Under the pieces are notes generated by a model. The model saw only the letters and a list, made by a program, of their open reading frames with translations, did not search any database and was not told the origin of the DNA. Shown in pieces: positions 12,804 to 24,368 of a stretch of 64,000 nt of DNA (the first letter of the stretch is position 1; each line of letters begins with the position of its first letter). The position numbers were made by a program, and so were the translations under genes. Origin of the DNA: Pyricularia pennisetigena (lineage: Eukaryota; Ascomycota; Sordariomycetes; Magnaporthales; Pyriculariaceae); assembly GCF_004337985.1 (NCBI RefSeq), contig NC_043740.1, positions 847,080 to 911,079 of the forward strand. Direction: 5' to 3'.

Positions 12804-15800
12804 CTATATGTAAGGGTTTAAATACCTTTTAACGGGTGGTAATTGCCCTGTAACCGGTGGTAAATGCCCTGTATTTTCAGGGTTTTTTAGGAGATAATTA
12901 TCCGCTGGAACGCTGTTAATTTCGTTTTCAAATTTAAAATTAAAATCCCCCTTTAAATCTGTATTTTCCCCCTTTAAAATCTGTAACGTTTCCCCTGGAA
13001 TAACCAAATTTTTAGCGTATATACCCTTTATAGCTTTTACGGTAAAGGTTTTGTTTACGGCCCGTTTAACGGGTGCGTAAACTAATATTGTAAAATTTGA
13101 TAAATAAGTTAAAAATTTCACCGTTTCGGTGCGGGGAACCAATTTATTAAATTTTTGGCGTTTTTCCAACGGTATAATAGCCTGGTATACAGTACCAATA
13201 ACCCGAAAATACTTTGAACTGGGTTTATACGGTAATCCAGGTTGGAATTCGGAATAAAATTCCTCGTAAAATGTTAAATCCCTATTAATTACCTCTATAC
13301 GGTTAACTAAATTAACCACGGCAAGCAGTAAATAATATGATAAATATAATGATAAACCCGCCGTTATAATGGTAGACCGAAACCTATTTAAAAAAGCCTT
13401 AACGGACCGTTCCGTTAATCCGTTTTAACCGTAATTATAAGGATTCAAAATACTAAAATTAATATTTTTGTTTGTAAACCAATTTTAAAAGTTTGTATTA
13501 ATTTCGTACCGCCCATCGAAATAAAAACTTAGGGGGTAACGCCCGTACGTAGTTTTTAAAACCCTAAAAAAGCCTTTAATAGCCACTAAAACCGTAGGTC
13601 CGGTTTTATTTTTTAGTGGGATAAACCACCGAAAACGTGATTTTCGGTCTACTAATAACAAAAATACGGGCTTTTTATTGTAAAGATTAAGCTTAAAAAT
13701 CACTGTATCACCCTTTATAAAATCAAAAATATTAGGGGGTGTAGGGAGTGCGACCTTATTTGTACGCCTAATAAAAATGGTTCTAATATAAGTAATACAG
13801 GTAATTGTCTTAATTTTGTCGAAATTAGGTAGATTTTTTATAATTTTAACGGTTTTTTTAGCAGTTATAACCCTATATACCTTAAACGTTTGTGCTATAA
13901 CAGGGTTTTTTAAGCCTGGATTTCGTTACAATTACCTGTAATTCCGTTTCCTTTAGGGGTTAACCAACCGTCCGTAATCCGTTTTAGGCCTAAAAGGATA
14001 TAATTTACAAAGGCCTGCTTTAAATTCGATAATAAAAGAGGTTTTAACAACGGATTTCTTATATAGGAAATCCCCTTTTTTTCAGAAATAGTCCCTTTTA
14101 TATTAGGTTGTATAAAAGGGTTATTTAACGGTGTGCCGGGCCTACGGGGCCCAATTTTACATGAATTTTTAGGGTTTTTACCTCTTAATTTCTGCGTTAC
14201 AGGTAAATTTACGGCTATTTCCGTATTTTGTTCGGGATTTAGCTTTTCCGTTACCGTATTTTTTTCCGGTTCCGAATCGGTGTAAATTTTATAGTCTTTG
14301 TAATTTTCGGGGTTTATATTATTTAGTTTTACTTCCAACGGGACTGCGTAACCTTCTGTAACCCCCTGTAAAGCCATGCTAAAAACGGTATTATATTCAC
14401 CTATTATACAGGCGCAATTCGAAATAACGTTATTTCGAACAAAGATATCGCACTTTTTAATTTTTAAATAAAACGAATATTTAGCCGTATTTAAACGTCC
14501 TTACGCCTTGCGATCCTTATCGTACAAGGTACTTTCTAATAATACCCCCCCTATATTATAATGTATAAAACCATTAACGATATTTATTCCAAACGAGGGG
14601 ATATATAGAACGTTATTTAACGTAACCTCTCTAAATTCGTCAGCTTTTTGGCCGTAACGGACCTGTATTTTTATAGTTCCGGTACCTACAGGTTTAATAG
14701 GGCCACCCCCTGTACCGATTTCGACTGTAGAACCGGGGGTATAATCGGTAAAAAATTGCTTATTTGCAAAAATATAGTGCGTATTACTTGTATCGTACAG
14801 GATAGGGTAACCTAATTTCCATGGTTTAGGGGTCCCTTTTACGCCGCGTCCAGGTTTCGTTTTAGCCCTAAAATTAGCTGTTGAAACCTGTGGGTTTAGC
14901 GTTTTACCGGTATCGGTTTCCGAATCCGAATCCGAACGTAATTTTATATTTCCGCTAATAGCGGAATTAACCTCCTTTTCCGGGGCGTTATACGTTACGC
15001 CTTCGTTAACGTCACCTGGAATCGAGCCCGTAAATAATTCGAAATCCATAGAAATAATGGACGTTCCAGCGGTTAATTCGCTGGAATTGGAGGATTTAGT
15101 ATTTTTTGCAAAAGCAGAATCCGAATTAGAGTTTTTACTTTTTTTTCGTGATTTAGAGGTGTTTTCCTACCCATTATTTTCCTTTTTAACGCCCTTTTTA
15201 GCGTTTTTTTACCCGTTTTTTTGCTTTTAAACCTATAACTAGCGGTTTTAGCGGTTGTAAAACCTGAAATTGAATTTTCGGATATAAGGTCCGTTATAAG
15301 GTATTGCAAATTTAATTTTTCCGAATTTTGGCCTATTACTTGCAAAGCCCGTTGGGTGTTGCGCTGGCGTTCGGTCCAAATAGGGAATATCCCCTTTAGC
15401 GCCCGTAAATACTAATTTCGTACGTTTACGGGGTTAATTTGCACGTTAGTATTCGTTAATTTAGTTACCAGTAAATTAAAACGGTTGTTAAATTCAGGTA
15501 TTGTTCCTTTAAATTTCGAAAAGTTTAAGCCGTGGAATTCCCGATATAGTAAATTTCGATTAATTTCTGGTATAACGGAATAGCTATCTTTTAGGGTTTT
15601 ATAAGCCGTTACGGGGTTAGAATGCCATGCAATGGATTTTAAAAGTTTTTGTGGTTATTTTGTTTTTTATAAGCAATAATAAAATTAATTGCTCCTATTC
15701 CGGTAAGGTATAACCAATTCCAAGGTTGGAAATGAATTCCGCCCCTTTTATAGTCCTAAATAATACTATTAGCGCCTGTTTCCACAGATCATAATTGCTA

Positions 15801-15934
15801 ACCCCTATTAATTTACAATTTTCGGGGAAGGAAAATACCCGTTTCGATAGTTTTTTACCTATCCCGTTATTTAAAATTAGGTTATTAGGTGAATAAAGGG
15901 AGTGCGGTAGCGGGCTTGCTTTCCGAATTACCAC
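12804..15934 (-). pseudogene. Copia-C gag, protease and integrase remnants
   Basis: Open pieces lie at 15695-15934 and 15073-15345 (gag), 14501-15049 (protease region, with LYDTSNTHYIFANKQFFTDY and VLYIPSFGINIVNG, typical of copia protease and pre-integrase), 13910-14377, 13485-13703 (integrase core with LLLVDRKSRFRWFIPLKN) and 12804-13319 (integrase C-terminus). They are in mixed frames with TAA/TAG interruptions. The order matches Ty1/copia on the minus strand. Confidence 0.75.
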
Positions 15935-16900
15935 TAGAATTAAAGGAATTACCGATTTTCAGGGTTAATAGGGCAGTTAACTGTTAAATTATCCTTTAAA
16001 ATTGATCCATTTGCGTAGCTAACGTTTTTAATTGCAGGTTTTAGGCCTGTAATTTAGCGGTTAAAATTTCGTTTGGGCTGGGTTCAGGCCATTTATTTGT
16101 TGGAATTGGGCCTGGAAGGCCCGATATAAGGTTTTTTTCAATTGTAAAATAGCTTAAACTATAATTGCAATTCGCTAATTTATAGCTATAATCAACTAAA
16201 TTAATTGCTTAAGGGTAAATACCCTATTTAATTTAGGATTTGCTATACCGTTTACCTTTTAACGGGTATAGGTTTATAATTGCCAATTATAGGGTTTATT
16301 GCTATTTTTAATGGTTAAAATCCATTAAAATACAGGGTTGGAATCCTTAAAATCCCCAATTAATGGGTGCGCTGGTATTAATACCAATCCAAATGCACGT
16401 AACGAATTTAATTCGTTAAATGGGTGCAGGGTAAATTGCAGGGTATTGTGCAGGGTAAATTAACCATTAACGTAATTCCGCTAAAGGGGTTATGGGCTAT
16501 TGTAAACCTATTAAACGTATTAGGATTTAATGGGTTATTGACGAACGAATATAGGGGTTTTTGGCCCTAATTCGCTAACGTAAACCCTACTAAAATTTTA
16601 AGCCAATTACAGTGGCGTGCACGATCCACAAAAACCATACCAAAATTTTTGGATTTGTAATGCAAGCGATCGCTGCAGTACCTAAAAGGGCCTAAATCGA
16701 ACGCTAATTTTTAGCAATCCCCACTGTAATTATAGGGGGTTAAGTGCTGAATTAGCGCCTAAAACCAACAATTTTGCACAAAAACAGCAATATCTTCGTT
16801 AAGATACGTGCTGTAAAGATGCGATAATAATTAAAATAAAATTTAAATTTCAGGTTTTCCAGTGATGCAAAATGCATTTTAGTGTACAAATTAAAACCTT

Positions 16901-16915
16901 TCCGGGCTTATAACC
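16901..16915 (-). other. Copia-C primer-binding site, half-tRNA initiator Met type
   Basis: Directly inside the 5' LTR the minus strand reads GGTTATAAGCCCGGA. Apart from one G-to-A change of RIP type, this is complementary to the anticodon arm of fungal initiator tRNA-Met (GGGCUCAUAACC). A second copia-C copy has the same sequence at 38292-38306. Confidence 0.65.
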
Positions 16916-17469
16916 TGTTAATAATATAAATTGCTAATAGGGGGTTAAGCATTAATTTAAATGCTGCGTGGTGCTAGTTGCGGTATAAAAACCTGTAATT
17001 ATAGGGTTTATATACATTAAATTCACTAATTTTGGGATTAATAGATTTGATTTATTGGTGGAAGAGATTTTGCTTTGTTTCCCTTACATATTTTCCGACA
17101 TCGAAGTGGGGGTCCGCACCCCGCAAAAAGTTCCGGTGCCGCACACGATTTTCCGAAAAATTATTTTGTATGCGTTGTTGAAAAAACACCCTCATTTCCA
17201 TATAAACCATTTTTGGGTTCGCACTGATTTGCTGATTTGGTGAAAATTTTAACCCGGTACAGGGTAGCTGACTCGTAAGTGTAGGGTGGGTATTGAACCC
17301 GGTATAGGGTGAAACCCCATTCGCTGACTTTAAATCGCAACTCCTGCAACACACAAAATATAACAGAAAGTCTAACAGCCTCAGCAGCCCCATTTCGGCA
17401 CTATCTATTGTGGTTTATATATAAATAAAAGTGGACCCATTACATGCTAAATAACGCATATAATTAACA
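16916..17469 (-). repeat. 5' LTR of copia-C
   Basis: 554 bp, collinear with the 3' LTR at 9817-10373. Most differences I can see between the two are C/T and G/A transitions, consistent with RIP acting on both copies. Confidence 0.85.
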
Positions 17470-17479
17470 AAAAGTTTTG

Positions 17480-18380
17480 CGTATATTTTGGTTTTTCGAT
17501 TTTAAATGTAAATATATTATACCGAATAATTATATCGGCAACGTTTCGTTCGGTAAATTTCCTGGATACGAGACTTTTTTATTACAAATTGGCATATTTG
17601 GATATTACGGTTCCTGGCGTCCATATATATAATGGTTTTAAAAATACGGGAGGCGGATAATGGTATAATATTCCCTATTAAAAATAAAAAACGACGGTAA
17701 TCGTTATTTAGGGTTTTACGCTCCAAATATTATATTATAATCGTAATTTCAGGTCGGTCGAAAGGCGTTTTGACAAAACGTATTATCCTTTTATAGTATA
17801 ATTGATTAACAACGTAGGTTTTAATTTTTGCTGCAAAACTTGCGGTGCACCCGAATATAAATACGTTTACTGGTATAATTGCCCGGACTAAACGCAGTAT
17901 AAAAAACAATTCCCTAAAGTCCTTCCATTATAAAATTATATAAAATTCATTAATAATAAATAGTACGATACGTTGGTGGAATATAAGGTTTCGAAAAAGT
18001 TTAAAAAATCGGTAACCGGTAGTTTGTTCCGGGCCTAGGAAAATGTGCGTATATTTATAAATAGTTTGCGGGTTTTAAAAGAGGTTATACTAAATAAAAT
18101 TAGTTTTGATAATAAAAAACGCATATTTATATTTACGTTTTAAATAAATTAATCGATTAATATAGGGTTCGCGGCGGGATAACGTTATATATTGCGTAAC
18201 TGTTTTTATTTTAATTTGTTTAATAGGATTATTTGGATAATAATAGTGTTATTGCGAATAACCGAAATAATTGGCAATATGATACTCTTCCCGTACCCGG
18301 TTTTTACCAGTAAAATAACATTTTTTATATTATATAAAACCCGGTAAATATACTGCTTTTGGTTATAATGTGGGACTCGT
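17480..18380 (-). pseudogene. RecQ-like superfamily 2 helicase remnant
   Basis: On the minus strand near 18,220-18,340 the frame reads NVILLVKTGYGKSIILPII, a Walker A motif in a RecQ-type context, followed by a TIIIQIILLNKLK stretch resembling 'I-IVPLNAL' and then RNI-RYPAANPILID after two stops. About 200 codons downstream (17517-17726) an open piece contains RNRNIQICQFVIKKSR, resembling the 'RPNI-Y-V' region after motif III. Such helicases occur in fungal transposons and in telomere-linked helicase genes. Stops and frame breaks make this copy dead. Which family it belongs to is uncertain. Confidence 0.55.
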
Positions 18381-18696
18381 GCAGGAGTATTGGGGGGTTT
18401 GTGGAGGTTTAAAAACCATATAGCAGCTAAAAAAACGAGTTTATATTGTAAATTTAAATTACGAAAAACTTTGACTTTAACGTATAATTCCGGGAAAAGG
18501 TGTACGTCGGAAGAGGTAGTTACCGCCGCGTATGCGGGATTGGGACCGCGAAAAATTGCGTCGATTTGGTGGGAAAACGAAATATATATAGGCGTGTTTC
18601 CGGATATTATATAAATGTAATTTAATACGAATATACAAAAATTTGCGGAAATAATAGTTTTTTTAATAGGTGGATATATAACGTATTATATAGTAT

Positions 18697-19040
18697 ATAC
18701 CTTATACGGACTATAAAATTAATGGTTTTGCGTTATTTATATTAAAATTTATATGTAAAAATTCCTTTCGCTTTTGCGATTTTCCCCATATAAATTTTAA
18801 CGGATTATAATCGTTGTTAGTGAAATACGAAATGGGTATCGATAATATTTATAGGTGGACGTATAATATATTAAATAAAATTTACCTTATACAGATTATA
18901 AAATAAATAATTTTGCGAGATTTGGATTAAAATTTATATGTAAAAATTCCTTTCGCTTTTGCGATTTTTCACACATAAATTTTAACGGATTATAATCGTT
19001 ATTGTTAAAATTCGAAATGGGTATCGATGGTGTTTTTGGG
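18697..19040. repeat. Direct repeat, two units of about 187 bp
   Basis: The phrase ACCTTATACGGACTATAAAA at about 18,698 recurs as ACCTTATACAGATTATAAAA at about 18,886. The shared block AATTCCTTTCGCTTTTGCGA, then CGGATTATAATCGTT and GAAATGGGTATCGAT, appears in both units at the same spacing. Confidence 0.75.
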
Positions 19041-19144
19041 TTAATAATGGGTATACCGCCATAAACGGATAAAAGGCGGGCTATATTTAATTTTAAATTG
19101 GCGTACCGGGTGCAAAAAATTTTGGATTTATAAAAAAGGCCTGC

Positions 19145-19403
19145 CAATTCCTATTTTCAACGATGTTTTTTTTCGCTATTTTGCGTAATTGTGGAATAAT
19201 AAAGGAGTATCGGTCGTAAAAAAGCCAAAAATATCGCCATAAACGGCGAAAATCGACAAATTGTCCTCAAACCTGAACCAAAGCGTTTTTTGGATGGACC
19301 CACAGGTACATTGCAAAACCGCAATTGAGCCACGAAATGGAGCGAAGCGAACGGAGTGCATTAAATGTGGAGCTTTGGGCTTCAGGGATGAGCCCTGAGA
19401 CTA
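19145..19403 (-). mobile_element. Element A end fragment A3
   Basis: Contains only the GGGATGAGCCCTGAGACTA end and about 240 bp of adjoining sequence. Its inner edge shares GCCTGCCAATTCCTATTTTCAACGAT with fragment A4 and not with full copies. A3 and A4 may therefore be a variant subfamily. Confidence 0.7.
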
Positions 19404-19429
19404 AGTTCTACCTCGATGCATTAATAGAA

Positions 19430-19708
19430 CCACGGTTCTACGAATACACACTCTTATTACCATATACACCATCTCTGGGTTCGCACGCAGTTGTGCAGGG
19501 TAGTTAGCTCGTATGTGCAGGGTGGGTGCTAGACCCGGGACAGGGCAATTAACCCCACTCGCTCACCTTTTAGCCTCAACTCCTATACTATTATAAAATA
19601 AGCGGATAATCCGACAGCCCCGACAGCCCCACTTCGGCATTATATACTGTGCCTTATATACAAATAAAGGTGGACCCATTAGATGCAGAATAACGCATAT
19701 AATTAACA
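19430..19708 (-). repeat. Partial copia-C LTR
   Basis: Resembles the TGTTAATT-bearing half of the copia-C LTR in minus orientation, ending GCATATAATTAACA. The other half is missing. Confidence 0.7.
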
Positions 19709-19734
19709 GGAAATAACAAAATGCGGGACGAAAA

Positions 19735-20275
19735 TATAAACAAATGTGAATAGGTAAAACCGCGACCACCGCGAAAAAAGGCATGTAGTAATAAATAAAC
19801 AAACCTGTACCGCCTAGAACAAAGTAAACATAAACCACGGTAAGCGCCCGGAAATGGAAAATATAGTAGACAGATCGCGATATAACCGCAGCAAAAGGTA
19901 AATTGGTAAAACCCGAATGCGGATTTATACCGCCTAAAGTAAAAAAAAAATAAATCACGATACGAATATGTAAACGAAAAATATGGTAAAAGAATAGCGA
20001 TAAAGCCACAGCAAAAAATAAGGAGGTAAAGCCCAAGTACGGATTTACACCGCCCTAGTTAAAAAAGGGAAAATATAATAAATACCCGCAAATTGAAAAC
20101 TCGATAAAATAATTGTGATACGACCGCAGCAAAAGGTAAAGCGGTAGAACCGAACCTCAAATTGACGCCGCTTAAAACAAAAAACGGGTAAAGTATAAAA
20201 AATACCCACGTCGGGAGCATATGATAAAAAAAGCCGCGGCGATAACCGTAGAAAATAAAACCCGATGACGGGCGT
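19735..20275. repeat. Tandem array, about five units of 120 bp
   Basis: An ACCGCAGCAAAAGGTAAA-like anchor recurs near 19,765, 19,884, 20,005, 20,123 and 20,244, a 119-121 bp period. The period is a multiple of three. On the plus strand the units read roughly TAAKGKxVKPxxGFTPPK with stops; on the minus strand they give a hydrophobic 40-aa repeat (GFTNLPFAAV). The array may derive from a repetitive gene or be a minisatellite. Confidence 0.75.
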
Positions 20276-20684
20276 ATTATATCCATTTTAGGGCTATTGA
20301 TGTAATTAAAGGAAGGAAACGGGCGTACCCCCAGGTTTTCCGAGGACTGACACCACCGGGGAAATTTGAAAAATAGCCCGTATTTATTATATTATCCCTC
20401 CCGTTTCCAAAACGGGTCCACACTAGATACGGGATGGGCGAAACGGGTTGTGCGATGGATTCGTATTCAAGGTACGTATCAGGTAGTAAAATGTAAAAGC
20501 GGGTTAAGGATAACATATAAAAGGGAACGATATTACCACGACCCGGATACGCACACCTTTCCTTTTTTTTCCCCTTTAGCGCTAATAATAATACTAACAA
20601 GGATAGTTAACGGTCCCTAGGCCGTAAGAATACCCTTTCATAGGGTACCGTTTGCAAAAGATTTCTCAATTATTAAAGAGGCTT
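20276..20684. other. Unassigned segment beside the 120-bp array
   Basis: Less AT-rich than its surroundings. Overlapping frames exist on both strands (20277-20600 minus, 20366-20620 plus). I recognise no domain and cannot choose between them. Confidence 0.3.
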
Positions 20685-20944
20685 ACCAATTCCTATTTTC
20701 AACGATATTCTCTTCAAGATTTTGCGTGGCTGTGGAATAACGTTAAAGTATTTATCGACAAAATACCGAAAATACCGCTATAAACGGCGAAATTCGACAA
20801 ATTGTCTTTAAACCTAAACCAAAGCGTTCTTTGCATAGACCCACGGGTATATTGCAAAGCCTTAACTGAGCCACGGAGTGGAGCAAAGCGAACGAAGTGG
20901 ATAAATTGTGGAGCTCTGGGCTTCACGGCTAAGCCCTGAGACTA
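20685..20944 (-). mobile_element. Element A end fragment A4
   Basis: Has the AAGCCCTGAGACTA end and about 250 bp of subterminal sequence, including ACCGCTATAAACGGCGAAAT. It borders the low-copy pocket containing the secreted-protein gene on its left. Confidence 0.7.
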
Positions 20945-21515
20945 TAATTTTGGAACATATGTTACGATTTATTATTTATGTTAACCGGTACATTCTTTTA
21001 AGTTTGTACTATTTAGCCCGTATGGTTTGTATTTGCTTTTATTAATAATCGGATTCCAGAATGATTCGAATTTGAAATTGTTAAACTCCAGACCGTTAAA
21101 ATTTATACTTGTAACTTGCGAATACCATTTTAATACAAACTTAAATATATTAAACCGTAGGCACTTGCTGCTTAGGATTAGGCCCGGGAAAGTTAAGCCT
21201 CAAACAACGACTCATTTTTGATTAACAGCATAGACAGTTTAATTAGATTATTATATAGCTTTAATACATAAAGAAACTTTTAATGCACTCAACATAACCA
21301 TTATTTTTGGAAACAAGGTTTTATAATAATTTCGACATATGTTTACATTTATCATGGCAATTATATAAATCTTTTCAACAACCTGCTAAAGGCAGCAATC
21401 GCACTTCCCGTTATTCCTTTTCAGGTTCCGAACTACTATATAAACCGACTTACATTTACTTTACTTATTATACCTCTTTATTTTCGCATTTTATCGACAA
21501 AACCCCAAATTCAAA
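20945..21515 (+). promoter_or_regulatory. Low-copy upstream region of the secreted-protein gene
   Basis: No repeats shared with the rest of the window. A TATATAAA box lies at 21437-21444, 72 bp before the ATG. The C/A-rich leader ends AACCCCAAATTCAAAATG, typical of a fungal 5' UTR. The only unique upstream DNA is this 570 bp, bounded on the left by element A4. Confidence 0.5.
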
Positions 21516-21827
21516 ATGAAGTACTCTACCATTATTTTTACTGCGGCCTTGTGCGCTTTTAGCGTTATCGCCGCTCCAACCATCGCTACGGCCCTTGGTA
21601 CCGTCCATGGTGGCGGACTCGAAACGCGAAGCACTTCCCACAACAAAGCCATAGAAAAACTTAGAAAGGAGCAGCGGGAGCTCCAAGCGAGAAAGGATCA
21701 TTCGGAACGCCAAGCTAAGGCATGTGAGAAACGTCTGAAGGAATTAAAGGAGGCGGCTAATAAAGACGATGAAGAGAAGTACCAAGAAGCGATTGAGGAA
21801 TGTCTTCGTCAGCTAAAAATTACCTAG
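21516..21827 (+). CDS. Small secreted protein, candidate effector, truncated by a transposon
   Basis: A 103-aa frame with a clear N-terminal signal peptide: MKYS, a hydrophobic core, and likely cleavage after an Ala around residues 19-26. The mature part is short and strongly charged, rich in Lys, Glu and Gln, and predicted to be helical or coiled-coil from about residue 42 to 98, with two cysteines (KACEKR and EECLRQ). GC content and codon use are clearly above the AT-rich surroundings, and the ORF has no RIP-type stops. The TAG stop at 21825-21827 is the first three bases of element A5, so the C-terminus is artificial. The original 3' flank resumes at about 25,390. I do not recognise the family; effector is an inference from size, secretion and location. 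Confidence 0.75.
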   Translation: MKYSTIIFTAALCAFSVIAAPTIATALGTVHGGGLETRSTSHNKAIEKLRKEQRELQARKDHSERQAKACEKRLKELKEAANKDDEEKYQEAIEECLRQLKIT

Positions 21828-22530
21828 TCTCAGTGCTCAGACTAGACCCCCCTGCTTCGCAGTGGGGACCGAGCGCTCCATGTACCTTTTAGCCACATGG
21901 TTTTTTGACCAATTACATTGGCCGAAAAGAACGCGCTCGTTCTAATCTGAGGACAACTTGTCGCATTTCGCCGTTTGAAGCAGGTATATACATTGTATTC
22001 GCACTGTAACAGCAAAAAGAATGGTATAACTCTAGTATGTAATTAAATATTAGAATATAAAAATAAGTAAAAATTAAAAAAGTAAAGAATAACCTGCGTT
22101 GAATGAATTGAAGCCTGGTGATCTTTTTGTTGAGACCCGCGTTCTTGAAGCTAATATATGTGGAAAGATAATTAAATACTTAGAAAGGCTTCTAATCTTT
22201 CGTAATATTTAATTATTATTTTAAATAGTGGTAAACAAGATTCATTTCAAGGTGAGTTACAGTAATGTAGCCTAGCGGACCCAGAACTACAAAGTGCTTG
22301 CGATTATCGTTTCAAATAACAAATTTATTAATCTTTGTATGTTAATTAATAATTTATTAAAAAAGTAGATAATTGACGCAAATATCTGTCAAACGAAAAA
22401 AAGATTTGAATATATTCAATCCTTTATTAATCTATATATAAATATCATTTAAGCTTTCCTTTGTACATTCAATTTGATTAAATAAAGCAAAAAATAGAAA
22501 AATAATACAAATTTAGCATTTCTTTATATA

Positions 22531-24368
22531 ACGTCGGGTACCCCCTAATGGCCATCCAAAAATAACAACACTGTTATTTTCATCCTCCAACTTCTATTAT
22601 AAATATCTCGACGAATCTTTCACTTTTGGATTAACCTTTTTCTAATTTTGATTTTTTAATTTCCAATAAAGCAATATACCGAAAAGCAGCTTATTTCCGC
22701 TATTGAAAACGTTCATAATGGCGAATCAAGTGCAAAAGCCTCCCGAAAATGGGGTATAACTAAATATACACTGCGTCACCGTTTTCAAAGTTCTCCACCT
22801 TATAGACAAGCACAAAACCCTTTTCAAAAACTTTTTACTGAACAGGAAAAGCATTTAACTAATTGGGTATTTACCCAAACAGCTTTAAAGCTTCCACCAA
22901 CGCACTAAAAATTACGTTTTTTCGCAAAACGGATTTTTTAGGCCGCCGGTGAAACATAAAACTTTGGAAAACGTTGGATAGCCCTTTTTTGGTTCGTTAT
23001 CCAATCCTTACAACCCAAAAGCCCCGTCGGATAAAAAAACGCCCGGGTTAATGGGGCTGTTGCGGAAATAATTAAATTTTATTGGTTTTATATTATTAAC
23101 CCCGTTATTAATAATATTAAACCGGAAAACGGGTGGAATATGGACGAAACCGGTATAATGGAAGGTGAAAGATTCAATAGCTTGGTATTAGGTTTTAACG
23201 GGATCTGGCCATTACAGCGAAAAAAACCCGGAACGCGGGGCTGGACGAATATAATAGAACATTTATCGGTCACGGGTATTACCCTCCCTCCTTTCGTTAT
23301 ATTTAAGGGAAAAAACGTGTAATAATAATGGTTTTCAACGGATTTAAACCTTTTTAACAACTGGTAGTTTTATATAACCGAAAACAGGTGGACAAATAAC
23401 GGAACGGTTATCAAATAATTAAAAAAGGTGTTTATTACGTATATTTAACCGAATACCCCTAAAAAGCGGTTATTAGTTTTCGAGGGCCATGGATTACATA
23501 TAAGCGACGAATTTATGTTTTTTATTTACAAATTAATATTTAATTGGTATATTTACCCCTTTATTCGTTACACGTACTCCAACCATTGGATTTATCGGTT
23601 TTTGGGCCATTAAAAAAGGCTTATCGACGTTAATTTGGATTTATTCACCAATTTTTCTATTTAACAATTGTTGGAAAACGAAATTTCCTTTTTTGCTATA
23701 ATATAACCAGATCAAAAGCATTTACAGCAAAAAATATTTAATTTGGGTGTCGTATAACGGGTTAATAACCGTAAATCTAGTTAAACCATTTTGGAGCCTT
23801 TTTTGTTAGAAAATAGCAGCGTTACCGTTATAAAAAATAATAATAGCGGTTTATAAAGGCATAAAATACCGGAAAACTTAACCCGAAAAATTAACGACCC
23901 GTTTTTATTTATGTGGAAAACCCCTAAAATAACCCGAAATATTTGACTTTAACTGCAAAAGTTTCCGAAAACAATAAAACCAGCGCTATTTTACGTTTTT
24001 TATTTGCAAAAGTCCAAAAAAGCATCGAAGCTAAAAATATATTTTTGGCTAACGCGCAGCAAAAAGTCAGTTTATTGGAAGTATAATTGAAGGTAATACG
24101 GCCGGCGAAAAGAAGAACGGTAATTCCGGATCCAGACGAGTCTTTAGTTAATAAATAGAATATTGGTGGATTGCAGGAAAATAATATAGAAAATCTGGAA
24201 CATTTAGCTGATGAAGAAGAGGTTAATGAACCGGAATAGCCTGAAAATGGTTGTATTTTTGTTCGTTGATAGTTTTATACTTTTATTAGTTTATAAAAGT
24301 AGGTATTTCGTTGTTAGATTTTTCGGTGTGGCTAACAGGGGGGGTGGCTATCAGGGGGTACCCGACCT
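22531..24368 (+). mobile_element. P2: full-length pogo/Fot1-like element
   Basis: 1838 bp with termini ACGTCGGGTACCCCCTAATG and the complement ending GGGGTACCCGACCT, flanked by TA on both sides (22529-22530 and 24369-24370). It lies within the TTTATATA context of element A5, which is continuous in the other copies. Because it sits inside A5, it inserted later. Confidence 0.85.
22670..24240 (+). pseudogene. P2 transposase (CENP-B/HTH plus DDE), decayed
   Basis: The N-terminal helix-turn-helix is readable as ISAIENVHNGESSAKASRKW and GITKYTLRHRF (about 22,690-22,790). A CENP-B-like stretch, LFTEQEKHLTNWVFTQTALK, follows at about 22,830. The catalytic domain starts near 23,125 with WNMDETGIMEGERFNSLV, then GWTNIIEHLSVTGIT and PPFVIFKGK. 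Stops follow, and the DGHGSH motif is degraded at about 23,480-23,500. An intact member would bind TIRs and catalyse cut-and-paste transposition. This copy is inactive. Confidence 0.8.

Larger units (their letters stand above)
9817..17469 (-). mobile_element. Copia-C: full-length, heavily mutated Ty1/copia retrotransposon
   Basis: Two LTRs of about 555 bp (9817-10373 and 16916-17469) flank antisense gag-pol remnants in Ty1/copia order: gag, protease, integrase, reverse transcriptase, RNase H. The primer-binding site at 16901-16915 and the polypurine tract at 10374-10387 sit exactly next to the LTRs. The flanks do not match: left ATTTT and gypsy G1, right AAAAG and a helicase remnant. No target duplication survives, which points to rearrangement after insertion. 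Confidence 0.85.

Noticed and set aside
19563..20036. 157-aa hydrophobic membrane protein, minus strand
   Set aside because: It follows the 120-bp tandem array and has no conserved domain; it is likely an incidental frame.
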